Positions 11,611 to 24,960 of a DNA stretch of 64,000 nt are shown one piece after another. Every line of letters starts with the position of its first letter. Position 1 is the stretch's first letter. This DNA is from Fratercula arctica (taxonomy: Eukaryota > Chordata > Aves > Charadriiformes > Alcidae). The position numbers were made by a program, and so were the translations under genes. The DNA lies in contig CANTUZ010000007.1 in the NCBI GenBank assembly GCA_947846985.1, positions 32,554,355 to 32,618,354 of the forward strand, written 5' to 3'. The notes beneath the pieces are model-generated. The model had not been told where the DNA came from. It worked only from the letters and a program-made list of their open reading frames with translations, and made no database searches.

Positions 11611-14600
11611 TCATTTCTAGTGGTAAAGTTCACATCACCCCAGGTCAGCTGGTACAGACACTCCTAATGCTTCCAACCCAACGGGCGCACGGGGAACTGG
11701 GTGTAATTCTTAGCAGCCACACTGAATTTTTGGAAGAATTTTCACTCTGGATGGTGGCCAAGAACTAAAGATACAACTTTCTGATTTTTGCTCTGTATTG
11801 ATTATTTTTTCAAAGAGTAAAACATCCGCAGTTGTCTTGCTCAGTGGTGCTGAATAAAGAAGCTTCCTATGGCAGTGCCCATGCCCTGGCGAACAGAGTG
11901 GGAGCAGCACGGGCTGCAGAAATTCTACACATACAGTGCCTAAGTTTTGTCTCTTAAAACTTGAATTGGTATTGCTAACACTTTTAAAGAAAGGAAAGCT
12001 GTGGCAAAAAGCTGAACTCAATTTCTAGCTCTGTCCACAGAACAACAGGCCTTAAAGTTAAAAGACAAAATATGGCCCTCGTGGCTCGGCACCTTTCCAA
12101 AATGCTCACCACAGGAACTGCATCCATCATATTAAACCTAAATCTGCTGCCAAAGTCTTCCTTGGGCTTTAAATCCATCCCCTGGCACCAAGTACACAAC
12201 ATCCAACACTTAAATTAGCTAGTATCTTACCTTACTATACTTTAGGAAAATTTATATATAAAGACAATATAGTCCATTATTATTTTTTAAACATATCCGT
12301 ATTGCAGAAAGCTCAGGATTACACAACACCATTACAAGCAGAGAGCTTCACACCTCTCTGCAGAGGAGCAGGATGCAAAGGCCTGGGCTGCCCCAAGCAA
12401 TACCTCGTAAGACATGGGGTGGCATTTTGTGAGTCCTTTTTTTGACACAGAAGAGAACCTTCCCCACTCCAACTACCAGTAATTCCAGTTAATTAAAGTT
12501 ATATAAGGCTTCCACGAGAGAGAATGTTTAGCCTGACCATAGGCTGTCATAGGAAATAACCATTCACAAGTGTAATAAATTAGCCAAAAATGGTTTTAAT
12601 GCGAACCTTGCCTGAAGCACAGTATAAACCGCACAGGCTCTCCAGTATAAACCATAATAGAAAATGACAAAGCCGAACGTACAGGATATTCAGCTGTAGA
12701 AACTATACAAACACTTGGAAAATGTTAGTGAAACATACACAAAGCATTCATAATAAAGACAGAATGTTTGTCTGACAGTAAAAATGAGTATCCAAAGCTT
12801 TTGTAAAAACCCATTTGATATCAAAAGTCTCAATGCCGGCAGCAGCATTAAACTGAACCTGACTAAACGTCCCAGATGTTGTCAGCAGACCCTTCGTGAC
12901 ATTCACTGGAAAATACTTCCTATTAAATTAAGGGGTGACAAATCAGTATTAAACAACACAGCTCTGAGTGGCACGTCCTTAACTGAACCGGACAGCGTTG
13001 ATTGTACGCAAGATACTTATAAATACCAACCTATCTAAAACGCAGCTGAATGCAATAACAAATCACTACAATGAAAATTGTATTACTGTTACGGATGATC
13101 TAGCAGTTATTGGCACAGCTCACAAAGCCAGCCTTCCTTGATAGGAAAAGGGCGTTCCACTGCGGCGGGGAGTTCTGACCCAGTGGAAGAGGTAGTACGT
13201 TGGTTCCCAAACAGAGCCATCCAATCCCAGAATGGCTCTTGCAGTTAGTGTTCTACTCGGCACGAGTTTCCCTGCCTACTCAAAACATCAGGGAGTGAAA
13301 CCTGCTTCGAAGCAAGGTAAAAACCTCCTAATGCTGAATTCTAACATACAGAGAGGCCTGCCATTACCTGATCCTGAGATTTGAAGGAACCCGTTTTCAC
13401 AGCAAACATAAACAAGTCACTTGCAGATGAAAAACAGCCGGACAGATAGAGTAATTTATAAAATAACATGATTTTTCTATTTCGTATGTTACTAGCGAAA
13501 GGGAAGCTGTTAGAAGTTCCCTGCTCCAACAGTGCAGTTGGGAATGACTCTGGAATAGCTTAGCCTGTTGAGGAGCGGAGCAGGAAGCTACACGCTCATG
13601 TAATGGCTGCAGAAGAAGAATGCCCGCACATGGAGTTGATTCCGAACAGCACAACAGGTTCCACCTACCTCCTCGCACAAGCTCTTCATCATGAAACCCC
13701 TGCCGCCTCCTCAGGGGAAGCCACCTCTGCACCAGCCCAGGCCGTTCATTACAGCAAGATACCAGGCGCTACTAGGGGGAATTTCTCTCTCCTACACATC
13801 CTGGAGCCCCCGGAAAAAGGCAGGAAAAAAATATATTACACCAACACTTTCAAGAATCACCGGGGGTTTTGTTTCTCTCACAAAGGGAAGTGCTGATCTG
13901 TGACAGATGCAGCACACCCCTTCCCCAGTTCAGCAAGGAGACGGGGAGGACAGGTTGGCTGGTTTGTTTCCAGGCTTCCCGTGGGATTTAGCCCCAGGTT
14001 TAGCTCAAGAGAAGTGCAAGTCTAGTAAGTATAGGAACAGCAGGAATGCCTTCAGGTAAAGTACCTGCATGTTTTATGAGCTGTTCAGTACTAGCCTTTG
14101 ATGCAAGCAGGCATTTCTTCTTAAGCACGATTGGAGTAAGAAGCAAAGACAATCCCCTTTGTCCTTTTTCTTGGCTTTTTTTGGTTGGGTTTTTTCTTTT
14201 CCCCTCCTTAACATCACTCGTCTGCTTTTTTTTTTTTTTTCCTTAAAACAGTGGCTGTTACCCACTAAAGTTTTACAAAAGCTACCGTAAATCTTAAAAC
14301 CTCATACACAAAAAAATATTTTAAGCAGCATGAAAGCATTACCAACTTACAGGCTTATCTGAAATGTAAACATTTTATTTCACAAGGTTTACATTCCAAA
14401 CTGAAGCCAGGAAATGAAGAAATAAGATTTTTAGGAAAGAGAGAAATGCATTAAGTTGCATTCCACTGCTGCAAGCAAAGCAAGCTGAGCCTGACTGATG
14501 AGAATCACAAACCAATACCTGACAAACATTAAGATTAGTTACAAATAAAACGTGGCACAACTGCTTAAAAAGACACCTACTCACCTTCATAGTATCCAAA

Positions 14601-16739
14601 AACTCCGGTACAGACAGCTGAAAGCTGATCATATTTCAATTATATATTCAGGAGGAAGAAGAATGACTCCCTCGAAGGGAGACAGGAAAAGGACAAGACT
14701 GAACCTGCGTAACAGCGGCTCTGATCTCAATGCTAATTGCCAGGAAAGGAAAGAAAGCATTAAGCAGGAAGAGTACATGGCGATGCCAGAGCCTTGCAAT
14801 GCTGGTGGCTGCCAAGCTGTCGGACAGACCACTACTTTTCACAAAAAAAGCCACTCGACCATGCAAATGCTTCAGCTGATGGTTTCAGAATGCATTTATT
14901 TTTGCAAGTGTTCTGTAGCAAAACAGAAGCTGACAGAATTGGAAAAACATCAGTAAAATTAAGCTATTTTCAAGTACTATGGATCAATTTAGAAAATTTG
15001 TACCACAGGAGTCACTGAAATGAAAATGTGACCCTTTGAGTTAATTAATTCTGGCTTAATAAACAAGGTCAACAGTACCTCCTTAGCCTACAAATTCAAC
15101 GCTTTCATGAATGAGCCAGCTACGCAAACAGCAGATCCATTCTGCTGGCATAATGGCTGTGCGGGACGCAGCGCGTCCGTATTCGCACATCACTCCTTAG
15201 ATCTGCCTTTGGGAAAGAAAAGGCAAATTCTTTATTTTTCCGCAACACTTTACATTCATATTATGTTACAGACTTTATGCGTCAGGTTTGGTAACTAATA
15301 TTAAGTTGTGCTTTGAGTCCACACCAGCATACAAAACTAAAAAACCTACAGCTAGTATAGATTTTGCTGAATCTCGTTTCTGGTTTGTTCCAGGAAGCAA
15401 ACATTCGTGGCTCTAGGGCTCTGAGGAAGCTTCCTGGTTCTCGTCAATGACAGTACACTACATGCATGAGGTACAGCCTACTAAAAACCTACAGTACTGC
15501 TTCCTGTTTAAAGGAATACAATCTTATTCTATCCCAAAAGATACCGTACCAATTCAGCAAGAGACAACACAAAATTTCAGTGCAGTGAGGCATACAGAAG
15601 TCCTAATTCCTCGGACAGGACTTGCTGGCCAAGGAGAGGACTTGCCACAACACTATCCATGGAAACATCAATGTGATGTTTTCTCTATTCATTTATATAT
15701 ATATTTTTTTAAGAGTACAGTGTACCTGAATGTAAAAGGGAGAGAAGGGGGAGAGGTGCGGCGGTGGGTGTCAGTTACTGTGGAGCATTAACCCAGGAGT
15801 ACAGGGATGAGACAGAGTCGGGGCAGGTATCATGGTAAAATCCAGCAAGAGCGTTCCTCTTTCACACAACGACATCCACTTGGAAAAGTTGCTTATAGCA
15901 AAGAAAGTCCTCACTCAGGGGAAGGATGCGAAATACATTTCTAAAATGCTGAAATACAAACAACAAGCGGGCCAAAGGCAAGGTAGGACACGCTGTACCT
16001 GGGTGGAACTCTCACACTTCCGTGCCCTGATTCAAGCTAACAAAACAGTGGCTGTGTTCAACACTTCCAGAGACACTCCCGGTGAGTCTCTGACACCTGC
16101 AACGCTGCCTGTCACTTAAGCTACGTGCATCGATACCTGATGACTGTCGGTAGAATTACAGACAGCATCTGGTGGTCCCTATTCCAGCTTCCACGGTCTC
16201 ATCGGAACAACCTAGTCTGCACTACAGAGCAGCCTTGTGGCCATGTGAAGAGCGCTCTCCCGCTGGCAGCCAGACCCACCTCCCCTGGCTACTTTAAGCT
16301 AAGCCAACAAAGTTGTTGTTCTCTAAATACAGGTGCTCCTACATCTGCAGCTCTGCTGGCAGTACAAGATCCACTAAGGACAAAAGCTGTTTCTGACCCT
16401 GAGCTGAAAACCACTTTTCTCCTTTATTCTGTAGCGTAGATCTGATGCTAACCCAGAGAAAACAGCCCCCAGGATGGGGTTGAGACAGTTGCCCTGCTGC
16501 TTCCACATTGACCAGCCTGTAGTTACACAGCTTAATGAGCACTACAGTCACACAACTTAAATCGGCATCAGAACTGAGAGTCAAACCTTAGTTTACCAAA
16601 TTTTTTGGGTGCAACTGGATTTACAGCACCTAACTAGGTAGAGACAGTAAGCCTCATGAGGTGGCAATCCTAGTGGGAACACTGACACTGCTCCTGGGCG
16701 CACGGAGGGCTCAGGAGCACGTCTGAAACACCTGTACAA

Positions 16740-17058
16740 CAAGGCAGGCAGTACGAGAAACAAATGGGATGCACTGGATGCATCGGTCAGCTCCAAGAGC
16801 TACGACACCATTGGTATTAGTGAGAGCTGGTGGAATGAGTCCCACAGCTGGAGCGCTGGGATGGAGGGCTACAAGTGGCTCTGAGGGACAGGCAGGGCAG
16901 GAGAGGTGGTGTCGTGCTACAGGGAAGGAAGAGGTTTGATTGCACAGCCCTTACAGCTAGTGATGATGGGGAGAGCCTCTGGGTGAGGATCAGAGGGATG
17001 GAAAACATGGGAGAGGTAGTGGGTGTACCCCTTAAAGAGCTACTTGTGTGTTTAAAGA
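16740..17058 (+). mobile_element. CR1 LINE fragment, endonuclease-domain region of ORF2
   Basis: The translation around 16801-16880 reads GISESWWNESHSWSAGMEGY, then RDRQGRRGG and, further on, GESLWVRIRGMENMGEVVGV. This is the typical order of the N-terminal endonuclease part of CR1 ORF2 (SETWW, then the GYK..RDRQGRRGGGV block). It carries an in-frame stop and frame breaks and ends at an A-rich run near 17056. A dead 5'-truncated and 3'-truncated copy. Confidence 0.8.
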
Positions 17059-20000
17059 AAAAAAAAAAAAGTATCATGCACTCGGCTGAATACTTTCTCT
17101 CTTTTGTTACCTGTGGCAATGACTACAGACAGCCTGAGGAATTTCTGTTTTCCAGTGTATTTATCTCACATATTCGACAGACTTTATGCATCTTGCATTT
17201 ATCACATTCTCTATATGCAACTTTCCTTCAGAAGCTAAGGAAAAAATGAAGTCAATTTTAGAAGAGCAGCCCAGCTTTAAAGCCAAAGGTAGCAGGGGGT
17301 GCACTCAAAATTACTGCTTTTAGGCTGCCCAGATCTCCAGTTAACAACCTTTTTAAAGGAAAAAAATACTAATTGGAAAAACCGTATTCTCCTTAGTTAG
17401 GCCATCTGCAATCATGTTTGTAGCATCAGCTGCAATAATGCACCGAGCAAAAACATCTCGGCATCAGTATTTTGCAAAACACTAAGTTGCCCCACAGGGA
17501 TCCGACTGTTCATTTACGTGCTGCCTTGAAGAGCCCAGACACGTAATGTCTTCAGCAAACGCCAGGCTGGTGCCATGTTCCCGGACACCCACCTCGCGGG
17601 GCAGCTTCTGTGCCCAGCTTGAACCACGGGATGCTGAGGAACTGCCCGACTGTGCCGTGGCACTGGGACACAGCAGAAACACAACCAGTGCCAGGCGCAG
17701 CATAAGGATATTGCCTTTAAGGAAGCAGAAGAGAACAAAATGGACTTTGTTCAGTCACTCAGGCACGTGTTTTTTCCATATTTTGTTCTGCCTCATTTTT
17801 ACGCAACTTTTCTATTTGTTTCATGTTTTATTCTGAACCTTTCAAAAAATTGGACACACCAATATTGACCTGAAGTGGTTCCGAAGCTACCAAACTATTT
17901 ATGGTTTCTACCTGGACAAGAGTTTGTTATAACCAAGTGAGGCCGAACTGCTTGGAAGGAATGGGAAAAATCGGCCATAACGAATTACAAGAAAAGTTAC
18001 TGAATAAGAGTCAGTTACTTGTAAACCTTTAAAACTGTTACTAAACCTGAGCTGGATAGCTGAGTTATCACAGACAGCTGTTTTAATAATAATTAGAAGA
18101 CAAAAATTGCTTTCATACAGTACCTAATGAACAGTGTGCAGCTAGACAGCCGGCAGGGATACGGCCTGCAGATCCTGTCGGTCGCTCGGCTGCTGCTGGG
18201 CAGAGAAGCGACACTGAAAGAACGACACGGCTATAAACAGAACCAAATCCAGCCAGGATACAAGAACCTGCTCCGAAAACTCCTGGAAATCCACACGGCT
18301 TCAGACACAGCTCCGATACTCCTATCTTAAATACACTTCAGTTGACAGAATGGAACAGAAAGTTACCAACTCATCTTCCTGGGTTTCTATACAAGGAATT
18401 TAGAGTTTTAAAAGGCACAAACAGCACCTCTGTTGGTGCTAAATTCCCATAGGTTTCCTATTGTGTTTAGCTGCCATCTTCCTCTCAACAGCCCCCTCAA
18501 GAACACATTTTGCTAGAAATGAGGTGATTAATTCTACTGCCATCTTTCACCAAACACAGCTTAAGGTCCCCCATGAGACTGACACTAGAAATGCAGGTTT
18601 TGACTGACAGGAAAAATAAGTTTCAGCACTCAACAGCCATTAGGTGACAGAACCCCCGGACAGATGTGGTGAGGGTGGCTGAAGCAGTAAGATTCAGGGT
18701 GTTCAGTTCGGCTCTGAGGAGAGGAGCAAGTAACACACACTGAGCCTGGGAGAGCCCACCCTGACTCCCAACTACTGAACTTCAGCAATAAGCCATTTTT
18801 CAGAGGTCGCTGCCTGCTCCACACCGAGCTACGGAGGCTGACGTATAAAATACCTGTCTGCAGGGCACTGCTTATACCAGGCAGATAAACATCTACTCTT
18901 ACGGACAGAAAATCACTGCAAGACCCTCTTCCATCTCACAAACACATTTCCACTGGTAGCAGCAGCAGAGCAAACAGAGGAAAAAAGGGTTTAGTACGTA
19001 CACAAGGCCTTTGTCACCAAACAGATACTTCCCAGGTAATTTCTCATGACATGCACAACTGCTTCTGTAGTCACCGTCAACACAAATGGGCTGAAAAACA
19101 CAAAAATGCGGTAGAAGATGGTAACAAATGATCTTAAAGGCAGTATACTAATGCTTTAAGCACACACCTAATCCAAACATGAGTGATAGAGTCGCCAGGT
19201 CTGAACCATGCAGATTAAAAAAGACTCAGGTCTAGAAAAATGCATCTAATCCTGCCAGCAAACTCTCAGTTCCATTCCACAGAATAAAAACAGTGATACG
19301 TTCCTTTGACTGCAAATGGAGCAAAATGAAAAAAAATTCTGATCACCTCTTAGTGCTGAAAAACCTTAAAACCACCAGTCATTACATTTACTTAGGAACA
19401 AGTTTGAAAAAATTCAATACATGAATCATCTCCTCAGCATTATGGGACTAAAACCACCTTTGTGGAGCATAAACTCCAAACACTACTGTTGGAGCTAAAC
19501 TTTCAGTGCACGTTTCCAACTCACGTGTTTCGAATTTACATCTTCCTTTCTGACTCCATAAACACATAAGTTTCCATCAAACCTGATCCAGGAATGAGTT
19601 GATATTGTAGCCCTAGGAATTAATGCAAAGTGTCTAAAGTTCCTTTTTGCATTTTAGGTGCCTGCAAGTAGGATTGGGCTTAAAGGGCGCTATAACTCAA
19701 ACTCTAAGACAATTACACCCTCCTAAAAAAATGTAAAAAAAAAAATAATAATCTACGGCCACAATATTCTTGAATCTTGACAGTGCCAATGTGAGTATTT
19801 TATTTTTGTACACAGCTGCACATGTATATATGCATGTTCAGCACTTTTTCTTTCAACACGCTTATATCCAACCATCAATTCAGTGCCAAATTTAAGAGGG
19901 TCTGTCTCTCATTGAGTTGGACTGACTCAGACAGAACTTCAAACACATTAGAAAATGTTACTTGTCAGAGAAGGTGGAGAATCAGTCTCAAAATAAATAC

Positions 20001-20089
20001 CATCCCCAAGAATATTATGGCTTGGAAGAATTTCAACAGCTTGAGTCCCTGATGTTTGCAAAATGAAAAAGCCTTTGGAAATGCCCTCG

Positions 20090-20323
20090 TGTCCTGGTTC
20101 CGTCGGGGACGGTTAATTTTCACAAGGAACTGGGACAGGACACAGCCCAGCAGATGACCCTAACCAGTCAAATGGTCACCATGCCCAGTATATAGCTTCT
20201 TCCCATTCTTCCCCCATCCCACCGCTGGGGGGGAGACGGGAGTGGGGGGAGTGGGGGTGGGTCAGGGAGAGTGAACAAAAGACCTCGTGATTCTTTGTTG
20301 CCAGCTGGGGCTAAACCACAACA
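20090..20323 (+). mobile_element. Short solo LTR of an avian endogenous retrovirus (ERVL-like)
   Basis: The element begins TGTCCTGGTTCCG and ends CTAAACCACAACA, the TG...CA ends and near-terminal inverted complementarity of the common avian ERV LTRs that start tgtcctggttt. A TATA-like agtatatagc lies at 20187-20196, followed by C-rich and then G-rich stretches. The flanks are cctcg (20085-20089) and ccttg (20324-20328), a 5-bp target-site duplication with one mismatch. No internal gag/pol sequence is present. At 234 bp it is shorter than related LTRs I remember, suggesting an internal deletion. Confidence 0.7.
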
Positions 20324-23146
20324 CCTTGCATCAATACTTTTTACCTATTTTGAATAAAAAATATATATTATTTATAAAATAAAGAGAGCAGGCCAAAGAA
20401 GATTGGCCAGAATCACTCTATAGAACTGGTCTGTTCACTCTGTAACTTAAACTTATAAAGCCCTGAAACGTCTGGAGAGCATGATTTCTGGAGAAGCACT
20501 CTAGAATGCAGATTCCAATCAGATGATACTTCATGTTTTCTCATCTTGAAGATCCGCTTGTTTTCTGCCCCTCAAAACTGAAGTCCATGCCAAGAGAAGG
20601 GATGTTGACTCCTGAGAGGAAAGCTGAAATTTAAATAAAGAAAAACGTGCAACTATAAGCACTGATGTGACAAGCAGTAGATGTCTGTCTAATCTTGACT
20701 TTGAGCACTGTTTTTAAAGCCATGCAGAACAACAGGGAAAATGCTGGTTTTTCACTCCCTCAGTAGAATGGCAGTATGCTGTCCTCACCGACTACTGACA
20801 GAAAAAATACTTTGGGGTTTTTCTTCTCAGTGGAAGAAAATGGAATTGCAACTACAATATACAAGAAGCCCATTTATAAAAATCTCGAGTTGCCTTATTC
20901 ACGTGCAGAACTAGGCAGTAGATTACAGTGCTTTGCCATACAATACAGTTATTCAACACCCACAGGAAATAGAAGGGCAAATTCTACTTGACTATTCCAT
21001 CTCCGGCAAGTGGGACAGCAGAGGATACTCCTTGGATCTGGGTCAATTACACTCCACTCTGAAAAACGTTTCGTGGAGGCTGCAGAGGACACAGCCTGCA
21101 GTTGCTGCAACAGTACCTGTGCGGGATAGCTCCCCGCTGTTATCAAGTCAGAACAGATTACAGACCAGTGAACGTTCTGGTAGCAGTACCTTCCCCAAAC
21201 TGTATCACCTGTTGTTACACCCAAGTTTCTCCAGGGTGCAAAAAAAAAATAGATAAGAGAATAGCAGCTGATGTGGGCATTGCAAGTTACTTCTATTTAT
21301 TCCTAACTGCAACTTGACTGTTCTCAACTTCAGTTTCTTTTAAGACTGTATCTGCACCTTCTCATCTTTCATGAATCACTGTAACTGTACAAGTTAACGG
21401 CAAGAGTCATTCCTGCCAGAGGAGCTGCAGGGTTTGTATCCTCGCCTACAAACGGTGCTTTCAGCTCTTGTGTAACTGTGTCAACATCCAGCCCAGGGCT
21501 ACTGGGTAGCCACTGTTTTATTTTAGGTTCTCTTAAACAATATATTTCTAGACAAGATGGAGAAATGTTGGTGAAATACTACCATGCATTAACGCAATAC
21601 TCTAGTGAGAGGGTCTGTGCCCTTCAGAGACCTCAGAGGCCTAAATGGCATGCTCCCATCACAGCTGCACCCCTCCAAAGCCAGCGTGAAGGTCTGCACT
21701 CCGCAGCCCTCAGCACATTCGATGCCACTGCCGGAGCACTGTGGGGGATGCTGCTGTTAAAGTCAAAACCTGCCCAACAGTATCTACCAATTTCCCCGCA
21801 GAGCGGCTGTTTTGAAGGTAATGAAGAAAGAAATACTGACCTTTCTGAACAAGCTTTATACTGCTGCATTTTCAAACTGCTATGTCTCCCTTTCTATGGC
21901 AAGGGATGAAGCTTCACCGGAATCTACAGAAAGAAAAACACAGTAGTTAGAGGTAAGTAAATCTGTTTTTCTCACTGAGAATACATTTTTCACTAATGTG
22001 AGAGTGTGGTTTTAAGAATCATTCCAAATAAAAATAGACAACCGCTTGGCAGAGCCAACTAAACAGTAGTTTTTAAACTGAGATTACTCTATTATTGGCT
22101 TTATCTATAACTGTGTCACAAGCTTTAATGCCAGAAAGACAAATAAAGACCTTTTTAGTTTTATTGGAACATTACAGGCTTTTCTGGTTAGAAAATTATA
22201 CTGCTTTAATTCTATTGTGTAAGATGGAATCTGAAAACTCTAAGCTCAGAGCACTTAATTTGCTGATGCCTTATAAAAAAGAAAAGCAGTGGTGAGAAAA
22301 CAAGGCAGAGCAAAACACTATTTGTGCCTACAATGCAGTCTCTTAAAACCCTTCTGTCAGATGGGAGTGAAGGTACCAAAGCTTAATGAACCAGGAAATC
22401 ATGTTCTCTGAATAGCACTGGGTTGATACAGCCGTGGTAGAAATACACGGTAATTCATTTCATACACTCACAGTAAGTTTATTCCTAAACATTTTCACCT
22501 GCAAAATAAAAACATCATTTTTCTATCAAGTTTCAGACCAAATCTTGGAAAACTGAATGCTGTGGAGGTTAGACTTAAGCCATATGTAAGCAGCACAGAA
22601 ACATCTACTTTAAACCTATGTAGAGAGGTGTAGGCAGTTGGGCTTGTTTCACCTGACAAAGAGGAAGCTCGGGATCAATCTAACAGCAGCCTACAACATC
22701 CCAATCTCCACGTGGGATTTCATCTTGCAAAATTCACATGTTCAGACTGACAGCTGAGAGGAGAATTTGCCTGTTTGTAAGAAAAATAAAGGGGATTGGG
22801 TTTCTCCTGATGTTTTCTGTAGCAGCTGAATTCCAGTTCCACATCACTGATTTGTAGATGTACAAAGGACACAATCTCCCTGTCTAAGGCATTTTTTATT
22901 TCCAGTTCCCACCTTTACCTCACAGCCACTGCAAAAACATTAAGATTTCTCCAATCATGGACCAAGATCCACATACTGACATCTAGCCATCTACTCACAG
23001 CCTCTTCTTCCACTTTTGTCTGTAACTTTGTATAGGCCCAGTTTGGCTTTTACATTACAGTCAGAGGTTCTAATTTTACCAATATTATTGTTCTACAGCT
23101 TCTTGGAATAAGATTACAAACTATTTTTTCACTGAGAAAGACTAGT

Positions 23147-23210
23147 AGAATAGACTAGAGTATTTCAGTTGGAAGGGACCTAGAATGATCAGCTAGTCCA
23201 ACTGCCTGTA
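23147..23210 (-). mobile_element. CR1 LINE 3'-end fragment
   Basis: The + strand 'agtatttcagttggaaggga...gatcagctagtccaactgcctg' is the inverted CR1 3' tail. It is about 60 bp and diverged. Confidence 0.7.
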
Positions 23211-24685
23211 AGTGTCATTTGTTTTATAAACACTATAAATTGTGGGACTTCATATAAGCTCCAGATTCAGATTCTGGGGTCTGATCTGGCCAAAAATCAT
23301 CTCACTGTCAAACATTTTCATACTTAGGAATTAATTTTTTATTCAGAGAACTTGTACTCTGTAAAAGTTGGAAGAAGTTCTGACTCATTCCTAAAGGAGC
23401 TATTTTAAGCATCACAAACAATACAGAGAGATGCCATATTTTGTTATTTTTAAAGCCAATTTGCGTTACCTTGTAACTGCCAAAATGTATAGAACAAAAC
23501 AGGAAGAACAGGTAGTTTTCTAACACACAAATACGAACTAATTAAAGCAGTTAATCTAAAAAAAGGCCAAAATGAGCCTCTTCAGTCCTATTGACAAAAT
23601 CCTGGACAGTCTATTTCCCCAGCAGTATGCAAAGCATGCCTTGGAAATACACAGACTGTTTATTTTGCAGTGGAATAACTTGAACAAACAGCTGCAGGAA
23701 AGACCTAACAAAAGACTGAACAGCAAACACTGTGCATTTAGGACTTACGAGCTCGTTGCACATGTATAAACACGTTCACATGAAAAGTTTCTGTTACCTG
23801 CTTTAACCAAGACTATAGTCTTCCTTACAGGTTCCCAAACATTCATTGTACAAATACGACTGAAATGTATACCCCGAAAGGGAACGTTATCAGCAAAGCT
23901 TCTGAAAACTATTCTGAGGCAATAAAGAGTGCGACTGTGGAAATCACGTCTCTAAACAATGAGGCAGTGATATTTGGTTCCCCAAGTATACTTGCTTGGT
24001 CCACTAATTATAGTAACCTGAGAATTAATTAACACTTTCACCATTCCTTAAAGGGAAGAGTGAGATTATCATATTTCTTTTAAAGGGAATCTGTGAACGA
24101 AATCCTTGCTCCACGGGAAGAAATATGAGCCCTTGCTTAACTTATTGGCAGGATTTCTGAACCCTCAAACATGGTAACTGGGGTCTCTGACATGAACCCT
24201 AATATTCTGATACACACTGTATTCTCCAAACACCAAAGCTTGGAGGTAAATATGCAAGGAAAAAAAAATCAAGTTTAAACAAATGTAACACTAAAGAGTC
24301 ATTCAACTAATTTTGGATTCATCCAACAAAAACTGTCAAAGAATGGATATACATATAAAGTCTTTTTCCTAATAGGACATCCATAGCATAAAAGGTATGT
24401 TCACATTTCAGAAACTGATCAAATCGATTGTACAAACACGCCAGTTCACCTAAAATTGCTTTCAGCACGTATGTGTCTTCTATGGAGATTAGCACATAGC
24501 TAGGCAAGCATCAAAACCAAATGAACTTCTTTACTCTTGTAAGAAAGCTGAACGAAAGAAGTATAAAGTCGCTTCCTAAACGTATCACTGCAGTCAGGCG
24601 TTTGCACATGTTTTCACAAACTCTTAGAGGACAAATGCACTTTTAAAAAAAAGTCTTAAGTCTTTTCATTTTTACAGACACAACT

Positions 24686-24760
24686 TTATGTCTCCAATAA
24701 CTGTGCTGCACGGAGCAACGTTTACATATAAATACACTCAGTTTCTGGAAGTTTCAAGTT
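24686..24760 (-). CDS. ZDHHC15: Candidate ZDHHC15 terminal exon region (unresolved)
   Basis: Human ZDHHC15 ends in a tiny last exon (S-S-S-L-A-V-E-T-E-T, from memory). About 300 bp past exon 10 several acceptors in the right phase give short tails: cag|CACAGTTATTGG at 24705 gives A-Q-L-L-E-T-stop, and ttccag|AAACTGAG upstream of it gives E-T-E-C-I-Y-M-stop. Both polypyrimidine tracts are weak. I cannot choose between these, a more distant exon, and read-through of exon 10. Confidence 0.25.
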
Positions 24761-24960
24761 CTTTCTGCAACTTGTAACAAACTCTCAGTACATTTACTCA
24801 CAAGTAGAAAGCTACTAAAAAAAAACCGAAGGAAAAAAAAAAAAAGAGTTGACTCCAAAGGAGGGCTCATTTTTAGTCTGTGTTCATTAGTCAAGTCAGA
24901 GCTGCCCAGTGACTCAGCCAACACTATTTTTTTATTTGATTAGCTCTAATAATTCATTCA

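Larger units (their letters stand above)
11611..24685. other. Convergent spacer between UPRT and ZDHHC15 (no gene recognised)
   Basis: About 13 kb separate the UPRT poly(A) signal from the last ZDHHC15 coding sequence. It probably contains the long 3'UTR of ZDHHC15 and possibly distal UPRT 3'UTR, but I cannot place either end. The longest ORFs (21478-21909 +, 143 codons; 14552-14956 +, 134 codons) show no family motif, splice pattern or repeated domain and look like chance. Recognisable contents are the CR1 pieces at 16740-17058 and 23147-23210 and the LTR at 20090-20323. Confidence 0.5.

Noticed and set aside
14552..14956. 134-codon + strand ORF, lysine/glutamine rich
   Set aside because: Three other frames are also open across it and no recognisable domain is present; it lies in the convergent spacer.
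21478..21909. 143-codon ORF on the + strand, the longest in the window
   Set aside because: No family motif, no domain-like hydrophobic pattern, no splice or start context, and a competing 80-codon frame on the other strand. Length alone is compatible with chance in 64 kb.
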